Notes: a model not told the origin generated them from the sequence alone. 64,000 bases of DNA from Escherichia marmotae (GCF_002900365.1 NZ_CP025979.1:806001-870000); one strand, 5' to 3'; shown: positions 8,891 to 17,046, counted from the first letter of the stretch. Made by a program: numbers and translations.

Positions 8891-10167
8891 TTTTTCATTG
8901 CTTCGTTATGGGGCATGGTTGGGGCAAACTCGCTTAACTGTGTATTTAACAAAGCTACCTGTGCATTATTGTTTTCAGACATCCATTTTCCGTATACCTG
9001 AAATACCATTTGCGCATCTGCATGGCCCATCTGGTTTGCTATAAATGCCGGGTTAGCACCAGCTGTCAGCGACCAGCAGGCATAAGTATGTCTCGACTGA
9101 TATGATTTTCGATGGCGGAGTCCGGCACGTTTTATCGCTGCGTCCCACATCTGCCTTATTGAGTCAACGGTAAAATGGTCACCATAATTTTTTACTCTCG
9201 CTGACACTTCAGGTTGAAAAACAAAGGTGCATTTATGTTTTTCTGTTCTGCCATACTCTCTGAGGTGAACATCAATGATATGCTCTTTGCTCAGTCTCGT
9301 TAATGTCATCTGACTCCGGAGAGCGTCGATTGCTGGCTTAATAAGATGAATGACCCGATTGGTTCCCGCCTGTGTTTTTGGTACCGTGAAACGGTCTTTT
9401 GCTAAATTTCTCCTGATCATCATTGTTCCATTTTTCAGATCTATGTCCTCCCATCCAAGTGCACACAGCTCACCAGGGCGAACGCCAGTATAAACAGAAA
9501 CACACCATAAATTTTTGGCTTGCTGATTTCTGCACGCATCGATAAGACGGATGAATTCCTCCCGCGAAAGAGGATCCGGAATGGTTCTTGATTCCTTTAA
9601 TGGCGAGATCCCCTTAAACGGGTTATCTGCCAGGTAACCGTTATCAACACCAAACTGGAACACGGCGTTAAGATTTGTCATGTAATTATTTACAGTTACA
9701 GCCGATCTCCCTGGTTGTGTAACAATATAGTTACTTTTGGGGATCTGGTATCCAGTCAGTAGCTCTTTACGAACCTCCAGTAATTTTTCTTTATTAATCG
9801 ATGAGGCAAGATTTTTTTCACCGATTATGCTCAGGATATTTTTGATGACGGCACGGTATGTGTTGAGTGATGTTTTTGCGACTTCAGTTTCTTTCAGTGC
9901 CAGAAATTTTTCAGCCAGTTCTTTTATGGTTAAATCTTGTCGGGTCTCACCAAATTTTTCCAGATTGCGTGAGGAGGGAAACTGTTTTGCATAGTCGAAA
10001 ACACCAGTTTTTATTGCGTAACAAACAGAGGCGCGTAGCTCACCTGCAACGCGCCTGTTTTTTGCTGTGTCAGGAACCCCCAGGTTTTCCCTGACTCTTA
10101 CGCCTTTATAAACAAACCAGATACGTAATTTCCCTCCATGGTTTTCCACGCCTGTCGGATATTTCAT
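8887..10167 (-). CDS. intQ: Tyrosine-recombinase integrase (IntQ type)
   Basis: Site-specific recombinase that inserts and excises the prophage at ydfJ. The layout is standard: a short arm-binding N-terminus, a SAM-like core-binding domain near residues 80-180, and the catalytic domain with Arg in TGVRPGELCALGW, a Lys in the VPKTQAGTNR hairpin, His-x-x-Arg in SRHTYA, His in MGHADA and the nucleophile Tyr in VYGKW. I use the ATG at 10167 (MKYPTGV); an upstream in-frame ATG at 10182 is possible. The K-12 intQ is a fragment, whereas this copy looks complete, so excision activity is possible, though the right att is missing here. Confidence 0.92.
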   Translation of the reverse strand: MKYPTGVENHGGKLRIWFVYKGVRVRENLGVPDTAKNRRVAGELRASVCYAIKTGVFDYAKQFPSSRNLEKFGETRQDLTIKELAEKFLALKETEVAKTSLNTYRAVIKNILSIIGEKNLASSINKEKLLEVRKELLTGYQIPKSNYIVTQPGRSAVTVNNYMTNLNAVFQFGVDNGYLADNPFKGISPLKESRTIPDPLSREEFIRLIDACRNQQAKNLWCVSVYTGVRPGELCALGWEDIDLKNGTMMIRRNLAKDRFTVPKTQAGTNRVIHLIKPAIDALRSQMTLTRLSKEHIIDVHLREYGRTEKHKCTFVFQPEVSARVKNYGDHFTVDSIRQMWDAAIKRAGLRHRKSYQSRHTYACWSLTAGANPAFIANQMGHADAQMVFQVYGKWMSENNNAQVALLNTQLSEFAPTMPHNEAMKN

Positions 10168-10201
10168 TTCAACTTCTCTCATTAGTTAGTGTGGCTTTTA
10201 G

Positions 10202-10453
10202 TCAAGTAAGATGACGTCTTGGTCTTGCTGATGCCTGGCGCTCAATCCAGCGATCAATTTCTTCCAGGTTGTAAAAGCATGGACTGTTATCCCATGGCAT
10301 ACCGTCATGAGCGACATGCTTATATTCCCTTCCTTCCATAAACGATTTTTCCCGGGCCTTTTTTAACGTACCTTTTTTTATTCCTTTCAGCGCAATTAAC
10401 TGCTCTTCGGATACCCATTTGCCGGGAGAGACAATCATGATTACTTCGCTCAT
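10202..10453 (-). CDS. Excisionase (DUF1233-type Xis)
   Basis: An 83-residue directionality factor for the adjacent integrase. It has the winged-helix N-terminal WVSEEQLIALKGIKKGTLKK segment and a C-terminal IDRWIERQ helix, as in lambdoid excisionases that carry a DUF1233 domain. Located 35 bp upstream of int on the same strand, the standard xis-int order. The basic tail (RPRRHLT) probably contacts DNA. Confidence 0.82.
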   Translation of the reverse strand: MSEVIMIVSPGKWVSEEQLIALKGIKKGTLKKAREKSFMEGREYKHVAHDGMPWDNSPCFYNLEEIDRWIERQASARPRRHLT

Positions 10454-10525
10454 CGATTTCTTTATCTCTTACATCAGACGAGCGCCGGTTGCAGAATACC
10501 AGTCACAACCGGCGACAGTTGAACA

Positions 10526-12997
10526 TTAAGAATCAGCCTGACTCGGGATCAGTTTTTGCCAGATAACTGAAACGTATTTTGCCTGGTAACGGGCGTCATC
10601 AAGTGCATTATGGCGCTCACCTTCGAATGGAATAGCCGTTCTGGCATCGAAGTCTATGGCTTTCCCCAGCTCAACGATTGTGCGTACATCGCGATCGTTG
10701 TAGTAACGCCACGGGCAGGGGATCCCCTGCCGTTCGTATGAACGGCGCAAAATCGTGTTGTCGAAGTTGGCTCCATTTCCCCAGACCTGAACAAAAAATT
10801 CACCGGAGTTTTCGTCGATAAATTCCCGCAATTGTAACAGTGCATCATCTAACGGGATTTCATCGGTCATAATGGCAGATTGCGCTTCGCGTGATTGCTT
10901 AAGCCACCATTTAATGGTGTCCCGATCAATGACTCCGCCAGCAGTTTCCAGATCGATAGTCTTACTAAATTCGGGTCCCATATCTCCGGTTTGCGGATCG
11001 AAAAATATTGCACCTATTGAGATGATCGGGGCATCAGGATTTTTTCCCATGGTTTCAAGGTCGATCATTAGATGGTCACACGTCCTGCTGGTGGATGTGA
11101 TTTCGTGATGACCGTTCACCTTAATTGAGTGATCTGCCGTCTCGCCAGTTTCATTATCGCTATTGTGATGCTGATTGCCGCCAGTGTTCTCCTTGTGTGG
11201 ATGTTCAGCGCCTTCCATTTCCTCCGGATCATCTTCCTGAACTTCAACCTGATACTCTTCATCGAATGTTTCTTGGTATGTTGCGTCGCCCATCACCGCG
11301 CCACAATCAGGGCAGTTGCCGCCGCCGGTCTGACCGCAGGCGGTGCAGACTTTTTCCACTTCCTGTTGCGCCACTGGTTCAGGCTGTTTCGTTTCTGGCT
11401 CGTTTTGTAACGCATTTGGGCTGTTTTGTTCCGCTTTTTGGTAGTTCCGTTCCGATTCATGCTGGTTCTGGTTCACAGAATCGCGGGTCTGGATCCCCTT
11501 AACCCATTTCGGATCATTCGGGTCACTAATCCCTTCAACAAATTCACCACGTGATGCAGCAAGCAACTTATCGGCGTCAGGCTGGCTGATATTGGCTGCC
11601 TGCATAATTTTGTTTACTTCGTCAGCGGTAACTTTTATCGGCTCTGGTTGTTCTGAATCTTCAGCGGTATCTACATTTTGCGGTAAGCCCGTGTATGTGC
11701 CATTTTTTCGGGCAAAATATTCTTCTTTTGTGATTTCAGTGGCGCCAGCAGCCAGTGCCTTATCCAGACCAGAAAGTTTGTTTGCGCGACCGTATTTTTC
11801 TCCGTCCTTATCTGCGAAGAGGAAATAGAACGGCCCCTCACGCTCTACAGATGGTTCAGCTTCCGGCGCGGTTTCATTTTTTGGGATATCAGATACCTCA
11901 GTTTCCACTGCATCAGTTTGTGTTTCTGATGACTGGAGAACATCAACAGTGCCTAGGTCTGTTTCTTCATTCTCAAACACGCCCTTTGTCGTCAGGTATT
12001 CGCAGATATATTTGTTCAGTGCTACGGGATCTTTGTGAATGTCGATCGGACGCTCACGGACAAGGCCAAAAATAGTTTGGCGGTCGTAGCGAAGGGCATC
12101 AGGCTGTTTGCGCATTGATGCCGAGATACGCTTCCAGTCTTCGCGGTCGTTGTCGATAACTTCTTTTTTTGCCCAGCGATGGATGCTGCCGTCAATGTTT
12201 CCGGCATCCACATCACCAGGCCAGAGAGCGTAGGCCAGTTCGTCATCCAGTGTTTTCCATGTCTGCTTGTATTCGCGATGAATGGCAGCAATGACCGGGC
12301 TGATTTTTCCTGTTGAATTTTCAGTGTACTGTTGATTGGCTCTGGCGCGGGCGAGATCAACAACAGACGTGTATTTTCCGGTTTCCTTGCGTTCACCTTC
12401 GCGACGTTTTTTCCAGATGCGCATCTCTGCCTGAATTTCGGGCCATTTAGCACCAGGAATACATTTATGCTTAACCCACCCAATGGCGTGCAACTTAAGC
12501 TCCGGATACATGGCGTTAACTTCTGGCATTTTCATCAACGCTTCAACGATATGTCCGTCGAATGTTGCCATGTCTTCCTGCAACAATTCCTGTGCGCTAA
12601 TAACCATATCAACGGTGATGTTTTCACATGTGTCGAACTTAACCATGACAGCGTTCTGTACTTCAGGGGCCAGCTTGTCAAAAGTGACGTTCATCGGATC
12701 GGATTCAGTCTCAACCGGGACAAAAGAAGCAGACTCCTCATCCCAGCGGTTTTCCTGCATATATTCAGCATCCCATGAATCGAGGGCAGGGCGGGGTATG
12801 CCAGGTTTATCCTCGCAGACAATAAATTTATAAGCGCAGTCCTGAGCAGCCGGATAATGTTCCAGGAACTGCCAGTGAAATTTTGCTCGAGCACGGCGTT
12901 CGTCGCCAGCTTCAATGGCTGTGGCTACAGCCACAGCGCCTTCTTCCCTTGTTGCCAGTTCGTCAGGAATAGCGGCGCAAATAAAGACTTTACTCAT
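10526..12997 (-). CDS. RecE-like N-terminal protein with zinc ribbon and DEDDh exonuclease domain
   Basis: A large (823-residue) prophage protein often named exodeoxyribonuclease VIII. The first 350 residues resemble the non-catalytic N-terminal part of RecE (Rac prophage). A long acidic low-complexity linker follows, with a four-Cys zinc ribbon (CTACGQ and CPDC). The last 187 residues are not the RecE nuclease but an RNase T/Rv2179c-type 3'-5' exonuclease: Asp and Glu in MIDLETMG (about 646, 648), Asp in NGANFDNT (about 746), His and Asp in HNALDD (about 796 and 801), i.e. a complete DEDDh set. It could act in phage recombination, or trim RNA or DNA 3' ends. Lies upstream of xis in the leftward operon. 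Confidence 0.85.
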   Translation of the reverse strand: MSKVFICAAIPDELATREEGAVAVATAIEAGDERRARAKFHWQFLEHYPAAQDCAYKFIVCEDKPGIPRPALDSWDAEYMQENRWDEESASFVPVETESDPMNVTFDKLAPEVQNAVMVKFDTCENITVDMVISAQELLQEDMATFDGHIVEALMKMPEVNAMYPELKLHAIGWVKHKCIPGAKWPEIQAEMRIWKKRREGERKETGKYTSVVDLARARANQQYTENSTGKISPVIAAIHREYKQTWKTLDDELAYALWPGDVDAGNIDGSIHRWAKKEVIDNDREDWKRISASMRKQPDALRYDRQTIFGLVRERPIDIHKDPVALNKYICEYLTTKGVFENEETDLGTVDVLQSSETQTDAVETEVSDIPKNETAPEAEPSVEREGPFYFLFADKDGEKYGRANKLSGLDKALAAGATEITKEEYFARKNGTYTGLPQNVDTAEDSEQPEPIKVTADEVNKIMQAANISQPDADKLLAASRGEFVEGISDPNDPKWVKGIQTRDSVNQNQHESERNYQKAEQNSPNALQNEPETKQPEPVAQQEVEKVCTACGQTGGGNCPDCGAVMGDATYQETFDEEYQVEVQEDDPEEMEGAEHPHKENTGGNQHHNSDNETGETADHSIKVNGHHEITSTSRTCDHLMIDLETMGKNPDAPIISIGAIFFDPQTGDMGPEFSKTIDLETAGGVIDRDTIKWWLKQSREAQSAIMTDEIPLDDALLQLREFIDENSGEFFVQVWGNGANFDNTILRRSYERQGIPCPWRYYNDRDVRTIVELGKAIDFDARTAIPFEGERHNALDDARYQAKYVSVIWQKLIPSQADS

Positions 12998-13090
12998 TTT
13001 GTTTTAACCTCATGACAGATTTAAGGATGAACAAATCCCTGCCATTGCTGGCATATAAGAATGAAACCGGATATTTATTACGGAACTGTT

Positions 13091-13282
13091 TTAAAGACCT
13101 GCCGGGATTTCGATATTATCCAGGTGAATAACTTTATCGACCGGGTAACAGTTACCGGGAATTTTCTGTTCGGTTGCTGCAGTCATACACTCCTGCATTG
13201 TCCTGTGAACACTGACTGCAATATCAACTGGCTCTCCGGAAACAAGAAAAACTGTCAGAACAAGCGCAAATGCTGAATTCAT
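13091..13282 (-). CDS. DUF1482-type small exported prophage protein
   Basis: A 63-residue protein found in Rac- and Qin-like immunity operons; function unknown. The start ATG overlaps the kil stop as ATGA (13279-13282), indicating translational coupling. The N-terminus MNSAFALVLTVFLVSGEPVD is a likely signal peptide or membrane anchor; two Cys residues in the rest could pair in the periplasm. Confidence 0.68.
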   Translation of the reverse strand: MNSAFALVLTVFLVSGEPVDIAVSVHRTMQECMTAATEQKIPGNCYPVDKVIHLDNIEIPAGL

Positions 13283-13467
13283 TGTGCACATCCTTTTGGC
13301 ATCAGACGTAAACGAGCCAGCATTGAAACAATGCATATTTTATTTAATAGCTCCCGTTCTTGTTTTCTCTTGTTAATGGCATCTTCAGTAAATACAGGGT
13401 TACTGATAGTGACACCAATTTCAAAACAACCTTCAGACGTATTAACGTTTGGTAATAACGTTTTCAT
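13279..13467 (-). CDS. kilR: KilR-like FtsZ inhibitor
   Basis: A 62-residue protein that I recognise as matching the KilR killing protein of the Rac prophage, which blocks cell division by acting on FtsZ. It starts MKTLLPNVNTSEGCFEIG and carries the basic, helix-forming segment NKRKQERELLNKIC and the conserved end LMPKGCAQ. GAGGACGCG precedes the start. It sits directly downstream of the DicF RNA, where K-12 Qin has dicB, another division inhibitor, and it is coupled to the DUF1482 gene. Expression should depend on loss of DicA repression. Confidence 0.75.
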   Translation of the reverse strand: MKTLLPNVNTSEGCFEIGVTISNPVFTEDAINKRKQERELLNKICIVSMLARLRLMPKGCAQ

Positions 13468-13641
13468 TATCGCGTCCTCAACAATGAATTTTGTGATGCA
13501 GTGCCTGGTGCCTCCAGGTGACGTTAACCAGTTAACAATTAACGCCGGATACAGAGAATCCACCCATAACACTGTTTTTGGTTTTAACTGTTCCGCGTGC
13601 GCTTAGCCGCATTCACCGCATCACAAAATTCACTTTAAAAA

Positions 13642-13694
13642 CGGCGGCAGAGCAGTCACGGAGTAAAACTGATACCGCCAAACGTCACCAGAAA
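13642..13694 (-). ncRNA. dicF: DicF small RNA
   Basis: The minus strand matches the 53-nt DicF RNA of Qin as I recall it, beginning TTTCTGGTGACGTTTGG and ending in the terminator hairpin GGCGGT...ACCGCC-like stem, with one apparent difference next to the 3' end. DicF is processed from the dicB-operon transcript, binds Hfq and represses ftsZ and several metabolic mRNAs. Here it lies between the ydfA-side genes and kil, the expected operon position. A T run follows the 3' end. Confidence 0.88.
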
Positions 13695-13725
13695 ATTGAT
13701 AACAGAGGGCGTTGCAGCGGGGTTG

Positions 13726-13956
13726 TCACTTAAGCGTATGGTCAACCTGACAACTCGGTGTCCTCAACGGGGAAGGAATAACCCCGCCATACTTACCGCC
13801 GCGCCATTTCGCGGGTTGCCACAACCGGAAGCGCACGGTCGAATTAAATTTAACGACACCGTACAGTGAGACGAACTTCGCCGTGCGCTTTCGTGTTGTG
13901 TGCCTGCTTTTAACCACGTCAGGCGAGGTGGTATCCTTCTTATCCCGAATAACCAA
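13726..13956 (-). CDS. Uncertain basic ORF in the dic operon leader
   Basis: An open frame of 76 codons with a very basic product (KSRHTTRKRTAKF, WQPAKWRGGKYGG). It occupies the place of ydfC in K-12 Qin but I cannot match it. The DNA also holds a long inverted repeat (AAGCGCACGG at 13831-13840 against CCGTGCGCTT at 13881-13890), so the region may be conserved for RNA structure rather than for protein. Possibly not a gene. Confidence 0.3.
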   Translation of the reverse strand: MVIRDKKDTTSPDVVKSRHTTRKRTAKFVSLYGVVKFNSTVRFRLWQPAKWRGGKYGGVIPSPLRTPSCQVDHTLK

Positions 13957-13969
13957 GAAGGAAATCTAT

Positions 13970-14170
13970 ATGACTAAAGAAGAATTTGTCTCTTATATTT
14001 TTGATAAAACGGTTGAAATGTATGCCGCTACTTACGGGTCCTGTAATCCTCTGAATAAACCAGAGGGGAAAGATGATTTCGACAAAATTTACCGCTTCTT
14101 GGAGGACCGCTATATCAAAAGGTTAGAGGACGCAGGGATCAAATCCCCAGTGAAGTCACCATTGTCCTGA
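13970..14170 (+). CDS. Small acidic prophage protein, rightward within the leftward dic region
   Basis: A 66-residue hypothetical protein (MTKEEFVSYIFDKTVEMYAATYGS...). The ATG at 13970 has a good AGAAGGAA ribosome-binding site, which decides this start over longer in-frame options. It is the only rightward gene among the leftward dic genes and so is antisense to the leftward operon transcript. Mixed-charge, probably cytosolic and helical. No function recognised. Confidence 0.6.
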   Translation: MTKEEFVSYIFDKTVEMYAATYGSCNPLNKPEGKDDFDKIYRFLEDRYIKRLEDAGIKSPVKSPLS

Positions 14171-14233
14171 GAACTTGCAGGACGTCATGATCGTAACTTC
14201 CATCCAAACCGCGACGGCAAATTGCTTCTCGTA

Positions 14234-14515
14234 TTACCGGAAGCAGTTCGCTGGAAATCTCGGTGATATTTCACCTGATAATACGCCTGGCTCAAGTGAG
14301 AATATTGGTGAACTTACGCTCTTGGTCTCGACAGTTTCAGAGTCAGTGCCAACATTATAAAGCTCAACGAAAGCGGTCTTGATTTTCCGGGCCAGATCTT
14401 TTGCTGGCTCGCTTGCAATATCTTTCCCGATTTCTCGCAGCACAGAATGCAATGTATGAGCTGCTGTTTTCTGTACATCAGACGGTAAATCTTTAAATTC
14501 CATCGTCAGCCTCAT
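14234..14515 (-). CDS. Hypothetical protein of the dic operon
   Basis: A 93-residue protein, largely helical for the first 60 residues (MEFKDLPSDVQKTAAHTLHSVLREIGKD), with a Ser/Pro-rich tail. Its start ATG overlaps the stop of the ydfA homologue as ATGA, so the two are translationally coupled. It lies where K-12 Qin has ydfB but is not recognisably the same protein. Function unknown. Confidence 0.6.
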   Translation of the reverse strand: MRLTMEFKDLPSDVQKTAAHTLHSVLREIGKDIASEPAKDLARKIKTAFVELYNVGTDSETVETKSVSSPIFSLEPGVLSGEISPRFPANCFR

Positions 14516-14667
14516 CAGTCAGTGTTTCTGGCTAACCAGCAACGCGCGCCAGATTCGGTTTTAAACGTTTTGCTTTTGGTATATGTCATCGCGGTGAACG
14601 TACCGTCCTGGTTGGGGAACACGCCACATACCAGAGATTCGCTGTTGCCAAGATCGATAGTATCCAT
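14515..14667 (-). CDS. ydfA: YdfA-like DUF1391 protein
   Basis: A 50-residue protein matching YdfA of Qin (MDTIDLGNSESLVCGVFPNQ, then YTKSKTFKTESGARCWL). It is the first gene of the leftward operon controlled by DicA. I place the start at 14667, where the match begins and a ribosome-binding site (GGGGAAATGAGG, minus strand) is seen. Function unknown; the compact, beta-rich sequence suggests a small binding domain. Confidence 0.75.
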   Translation of the reverse strand: MDTIDLGNSESLVCGVFPNQDGTFTAMTYTKSKTFKTESGARCWLARNTD

Positions 14668-14747
14668 GCTGACCTCATTTCCCCTTAACGCCGGGGTAGC
14701 GGAACTGTTTGCTGAGAACACCGTGCGGTGTGTTGATGCAAACAAGA

Positions 14748-14802
14748 TTAGCTATGACTAACATATTGGTCAAGTGATTTTGTATGTTATGACTAACATA
14801 AT
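14748..14802 (-). promoter_or_regulatory. DicA operators at the ydfA (dicB-type) promoter
   Basis: Two copies of a partial palindrome built on TATGACTAACAT (14753-14764 and 14789-14800) lie upstream of the ydfA homologue, 36 bp apart. The same TTAGTTATAACTAA-type core forms the perfect palindrome before dicC. This fits the operators through which DicA represses the division-inhibitor operon. The lower symmetry here suggests weaker binding than at the dicA-dicC site. Confidence 0.6.
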
Positions 14803-14833
14803 TAATGTAGTAAAAGATAACTCATTGATGATG

Positions 14834-15241
14834 TTATCTTTTATTTGTCCGCTGACGGGCTTTTAGTAATTCTTCAAAGAGTTTATTGAAGTTTTTTACT
14901 CGAGCTCGCATTTCGGCGAGCTGGGTATCCTGTTCTGATTCTGGCAGTGCATTAAACAGCTCAAGGAGCTCTAGTTCTTTGGGAGATAAGGCAACTGGCT
15001 TCTCAACAGGTGGTGTTGGTTGCTTGTCTTCATCGCCAAATAGAATCCATGTTGGTGAGCATTGCAATACTTTGCTGAGGGCAAAAAGGTTCTTCCCTGT
15101 AGGTTCACTATCATCCCGTTCCCATTGTGATACAGACACATGGGAGATTTTCAGGGCTTTAGCAAGAGACCTTTGGGTGTGTTTGAGGTTTTTCCGACGA
15201 TACCTAATGCGTTCGCCGATAGTTAAATTTTTTGTATCCAT
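14834..15241 (-). CDS. dicA: DicA-type repressor
   Basis: A 135-residue HTH_3/Cro-C1 repressor of the dic operon, the same length as DicA of Qin. The helix-turn-helix is at about residues 22-41 (QRSLAKALKISHVSVSQWER) with the ETS-like continuation PTGKNLFALSKVLQ. There is no LexA-like Ser/Lys autocleavage domain; the C-terminal 60 residues are helical and probably dimerise. It should therefore not respond to RecA directly. Divergent from dicC with shared operators. Confidence 0.88.
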   Translation of the reverse strand: MDTKNLTIGERIRYRRKNLKHTQRSLAKALKISHVSVSQWERDDSEPTGKNLFALSKVLQCSPTWILFGDEDKQPTPPVEKPVALSPKELELLELFNALPESEQDTQLAEMRARVKNFNKLFEELLKARQRTNKR

Positions 15242-15290
15242 AGTTAGCTAATGCTAAATCGTATTGACTATGTTTTTGTTAACATCTATT

Positions 15291-15310
15291 TTGTTAGTTA
15301 TAACTAACAA
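15291..15310. promoter_or_regulatory. DicA/DicC operator, 20-bp perfect palindrome
   Basis: TTGTTAGTTA followed by its exact reverse complement, 14 bp before the dicC start. A second related half-site (TAGTTAGCTAATGCTA) overlaps the dicA start at 15241-15256. Both lie in the dicA-dicC intergenic region, as expected for the switch between the two. Confidence 0.75.
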
Positions 15311-15324
15311 TCAAGGTGTTTTAA

Positions 15325-15555
15325 ATGCTTAAAACTGACGCTCTTTTGTATTTCGGTTCAAAAACAAAACTTGCACAAGCAGCTGGTATTCGTTTGGCTT
15401 CGCTTTATAGCTGGAAAGGGGATTTAGTTCCCGAAGGTCGCGCGATGCGTCTACAGGAGGCATCTGGCGGGGAGCTTCAGTATGACCCCAAAGTTTATGA
15501 CGAATATCGTAAGACGAAGCGGGCGGGGCGGTTGAACAATGAAAATCACTCCTGA
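15325..15555 (+). CDS. dicC: DicC-type Cro-like repressor
   Basis: A 76-residue Cro counterpart of DicA, same length as DicC of Qin. The helix-turn-helix is KTKLAQAAGIRLASLYSWKG at about residues 13-32 (YdaS_antitoxin/Cro type), and the rest is a short basic tail. It opens the rightward early operon and overlaps the next gene by 17 bp. Expected to repress dicA and set the switch between immunity states. Confidence 0.85.
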   Translation: MLKTDALLYFGSKTKLAQAAGIRLASLYSWKGDLVPEGRAMRLQEASGGELQYDPKVYDEYRKTKRAGRLNNENHS

Positions 15556-16060
15556 ACAGGCTCGTGAGGCTCTGGATGCCTGGATATGTCGACCAGGAAT
15601 GACACAGGAGCAGGCGACGATATTAATCACTGAAGCATTCTGGGCTTTGAAAGAGCGCCCGAACATCGATGTTAAGCGTGTCACAGATGAAGGTGGCGCG
15701 GTTGATCAGCGAGCGCTTGGCGTTAATCGAGTGAAGATATTCGAACGCTGGAAGGCTATCGACACCAGGGATAAGCGTGAAAAGTTCATGGCGCTAGTGC
15801 CTGCAATTATGGAGGCTATCCGGATTAATGATTTCAGGTTATATCGTGAAATTAGTGACGGAAAAAGCATCACGTATATGATCGCCGGGTTAAACAAAGA
15901 ATATGGCGATGTGGTGGAGTCCGGACTGCTTTTTGCTGATCCTGCCGTAGTGGATCGTGAAACTGACGAACTTATAGAAAAAGCAATTGCTTTCAAGCTT
16001 GCGTATCGACAGCAATACCAACAAAAAGCTGGATGGAATTATGAGTCTTCTTTTTGCTGA
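15539..16060 (+). CDS. YdaT-like/CII-position regulatory protein
   Basis: A 173-residue protein in the position held by CII in lambda and by ydaT in Rac. The sequence (MKITPEQAREALDAWICRPG..., KIFERWKAIDTRDKREKF) resembles the YdaT toxin family, which follows YdaS/Cro-like genes in many enterobacterial prophages. The basic, helical part near residues 60-90 may bind DNA. It overlaps dicC upstream and the replication gene downstream by 20 bp, implying coupled translation. Whether it is toxic or a transcription activator cannot be told from the sequence. Confidence 0.55.
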   Translation: MKITPEQAREALDAWICRPGMTQEQATILITEAFWALKERPNIDVKRVTDEGGAVDQRALGVNRVKIFERWKAIDTRDKREKFMALVPAIMEAIRINDFRLYREISDGKSITYMIAGLNKEYGDVVESGLLFADPAVVDRETDELIEKAIAFKLAYRQQYQQKAGWNYESSFC

Positions 16061-17006
16061 ACGCCCACTGGTTATAAACACACAGCTTGCGATGAAGATT
16101 GGCTTAAACGAGGCCATTGTGTTGCAGCAGTTGCATTACTGGTTGAGAGATACTAATTCCGGTATGGAATGTGATGGTGTCCGCTGGATTTATAACACAA
16201 CGGAACAATGGCTGGAACAGTTCCCATTCTGGTCAGAGTCAACGTTAAAGCGCGCGTTTGCAAGTCTGAAAACGCTGGGGCTTTTGCGTTGCGAAAAGCT
16301 CAATAAATCAAAGCGCGACATGACCAATTTCTACACGATCAACTATGGGTGCGAGCTTTTAGATGGTGGTAAATTGAGCGTATCCATCGGTTCAAAATGC
16401 GCTGCTCCATCAGGTCTAAATGATACGATGGAAGAGGTCAAAATGAAACGCTCCATTGGTTCAAAACGACCCAATGTCATCGGGTCAAAATGGCCTGATG
16501 ATCTTACAGAGAATACAACAGAGATTACTACAGAGAATAAAAACACTTTTCGTCCGGAAGCTTCGCAACCGGACCCGCAGACGACTGAACAGGATTTTTT
16601 AACCCGGAACTCCGACGCGGTTGTGTTTAGTGCGAAAAAACGCCAGTGGGGTAGCAGGGAGGATTTGGCGTGTGCGCAGTGGATCTGGGGGCGGATCGTG
16701 GGTCTCTACGAACAGGCAGCCAGTGATGATGGCGAGATCATGCGACCAAAAGAGCCTAACTGGACTGCCTGGGCCAATGACGTGCGCACAATGCGGATGC
16801 TGGATGGCAGAAGCCACAGACAAATTTGCGAAATGTTTGGTCGGGTTCAGCGAGATCCATTCTGGGTAAAAAACATCATGAGCCCGTCAAAGCTCCGCGA
16901 AAAATGGGACGAACTGGTCATCCGCCTGGGACGTTCACCTGTACAGCGTTGTGTTAATCATATTTCTGAACCGGATACAGAAATTCCGCCTGGTTTCAGA
17001 GGATAA
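16041..17006 (+). CDS. Prophage replication initiation protein (O-like)
   Basis: A 321-residue protein in the O position. The N-terminal 110 residues form a winged-helix like those in replisome organisers (LAMKIGLNEAIVLQQLHYWLRD..., SESTLKRAFASLKTLGLLRCEK). A low-complexity Ser/Thr/Pro linker (130-200) contains imperfect repeats of GSK with nearby Pro or Trp (IGSKCAAP, IGSKRPNV, IGSKWPDD); in O proteins the origin iterons often lie in this part of the gene. The C-terminal 110 residues (WTAWANDVRTMRMLDGRSHRQIC..., FWVKNIMSPSKLREKW) match the DnaB-interacting part of phage replication proteins. No helicase gene follows, so it probably recruits host DnaB. Confidence 0.75.
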   Translation: MSLLFAERPLVINTQLAMKIGLNEAIVLQQLHYWLRDTNSGMECDGVRWIYNTTEQWLEQFPFWSESTLKRAFASLKTLGLLRCEKLNKSKRDMTNFYTINYGCELLDGGKLSVSIGSKCAAPSGLNDTMEEVKMKRSIGSKRPNVIGSKWPDDLTENTTEITTENKNTFRPEASQPDPQTTEQDFLTRNSDAVVFSAKKRQWGSREDLACAQWIWGRIVGLYEQAASDDGEIMRPKEPNWTAWANDVRTMRMLDGRSHRQICEMFGRVQRDPFWVKNIMSPSKLREKWDELVIRLGRSPVQRCVNHISEPDTEIPPGFRG

Positions 17007-17046
17007 GTGTTGATTTCAGGTCATGAGGTAATTTTAAGGGGGACTT

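Noticed and set aside
14834..15241. LexA-like autocleavage in the repressor
   Set aside because: The protein is only 135 residues and lacks the peptidase S24 Ala-Gly site and Ser/Lys dyad, so it is DicA-like, not CI-like.
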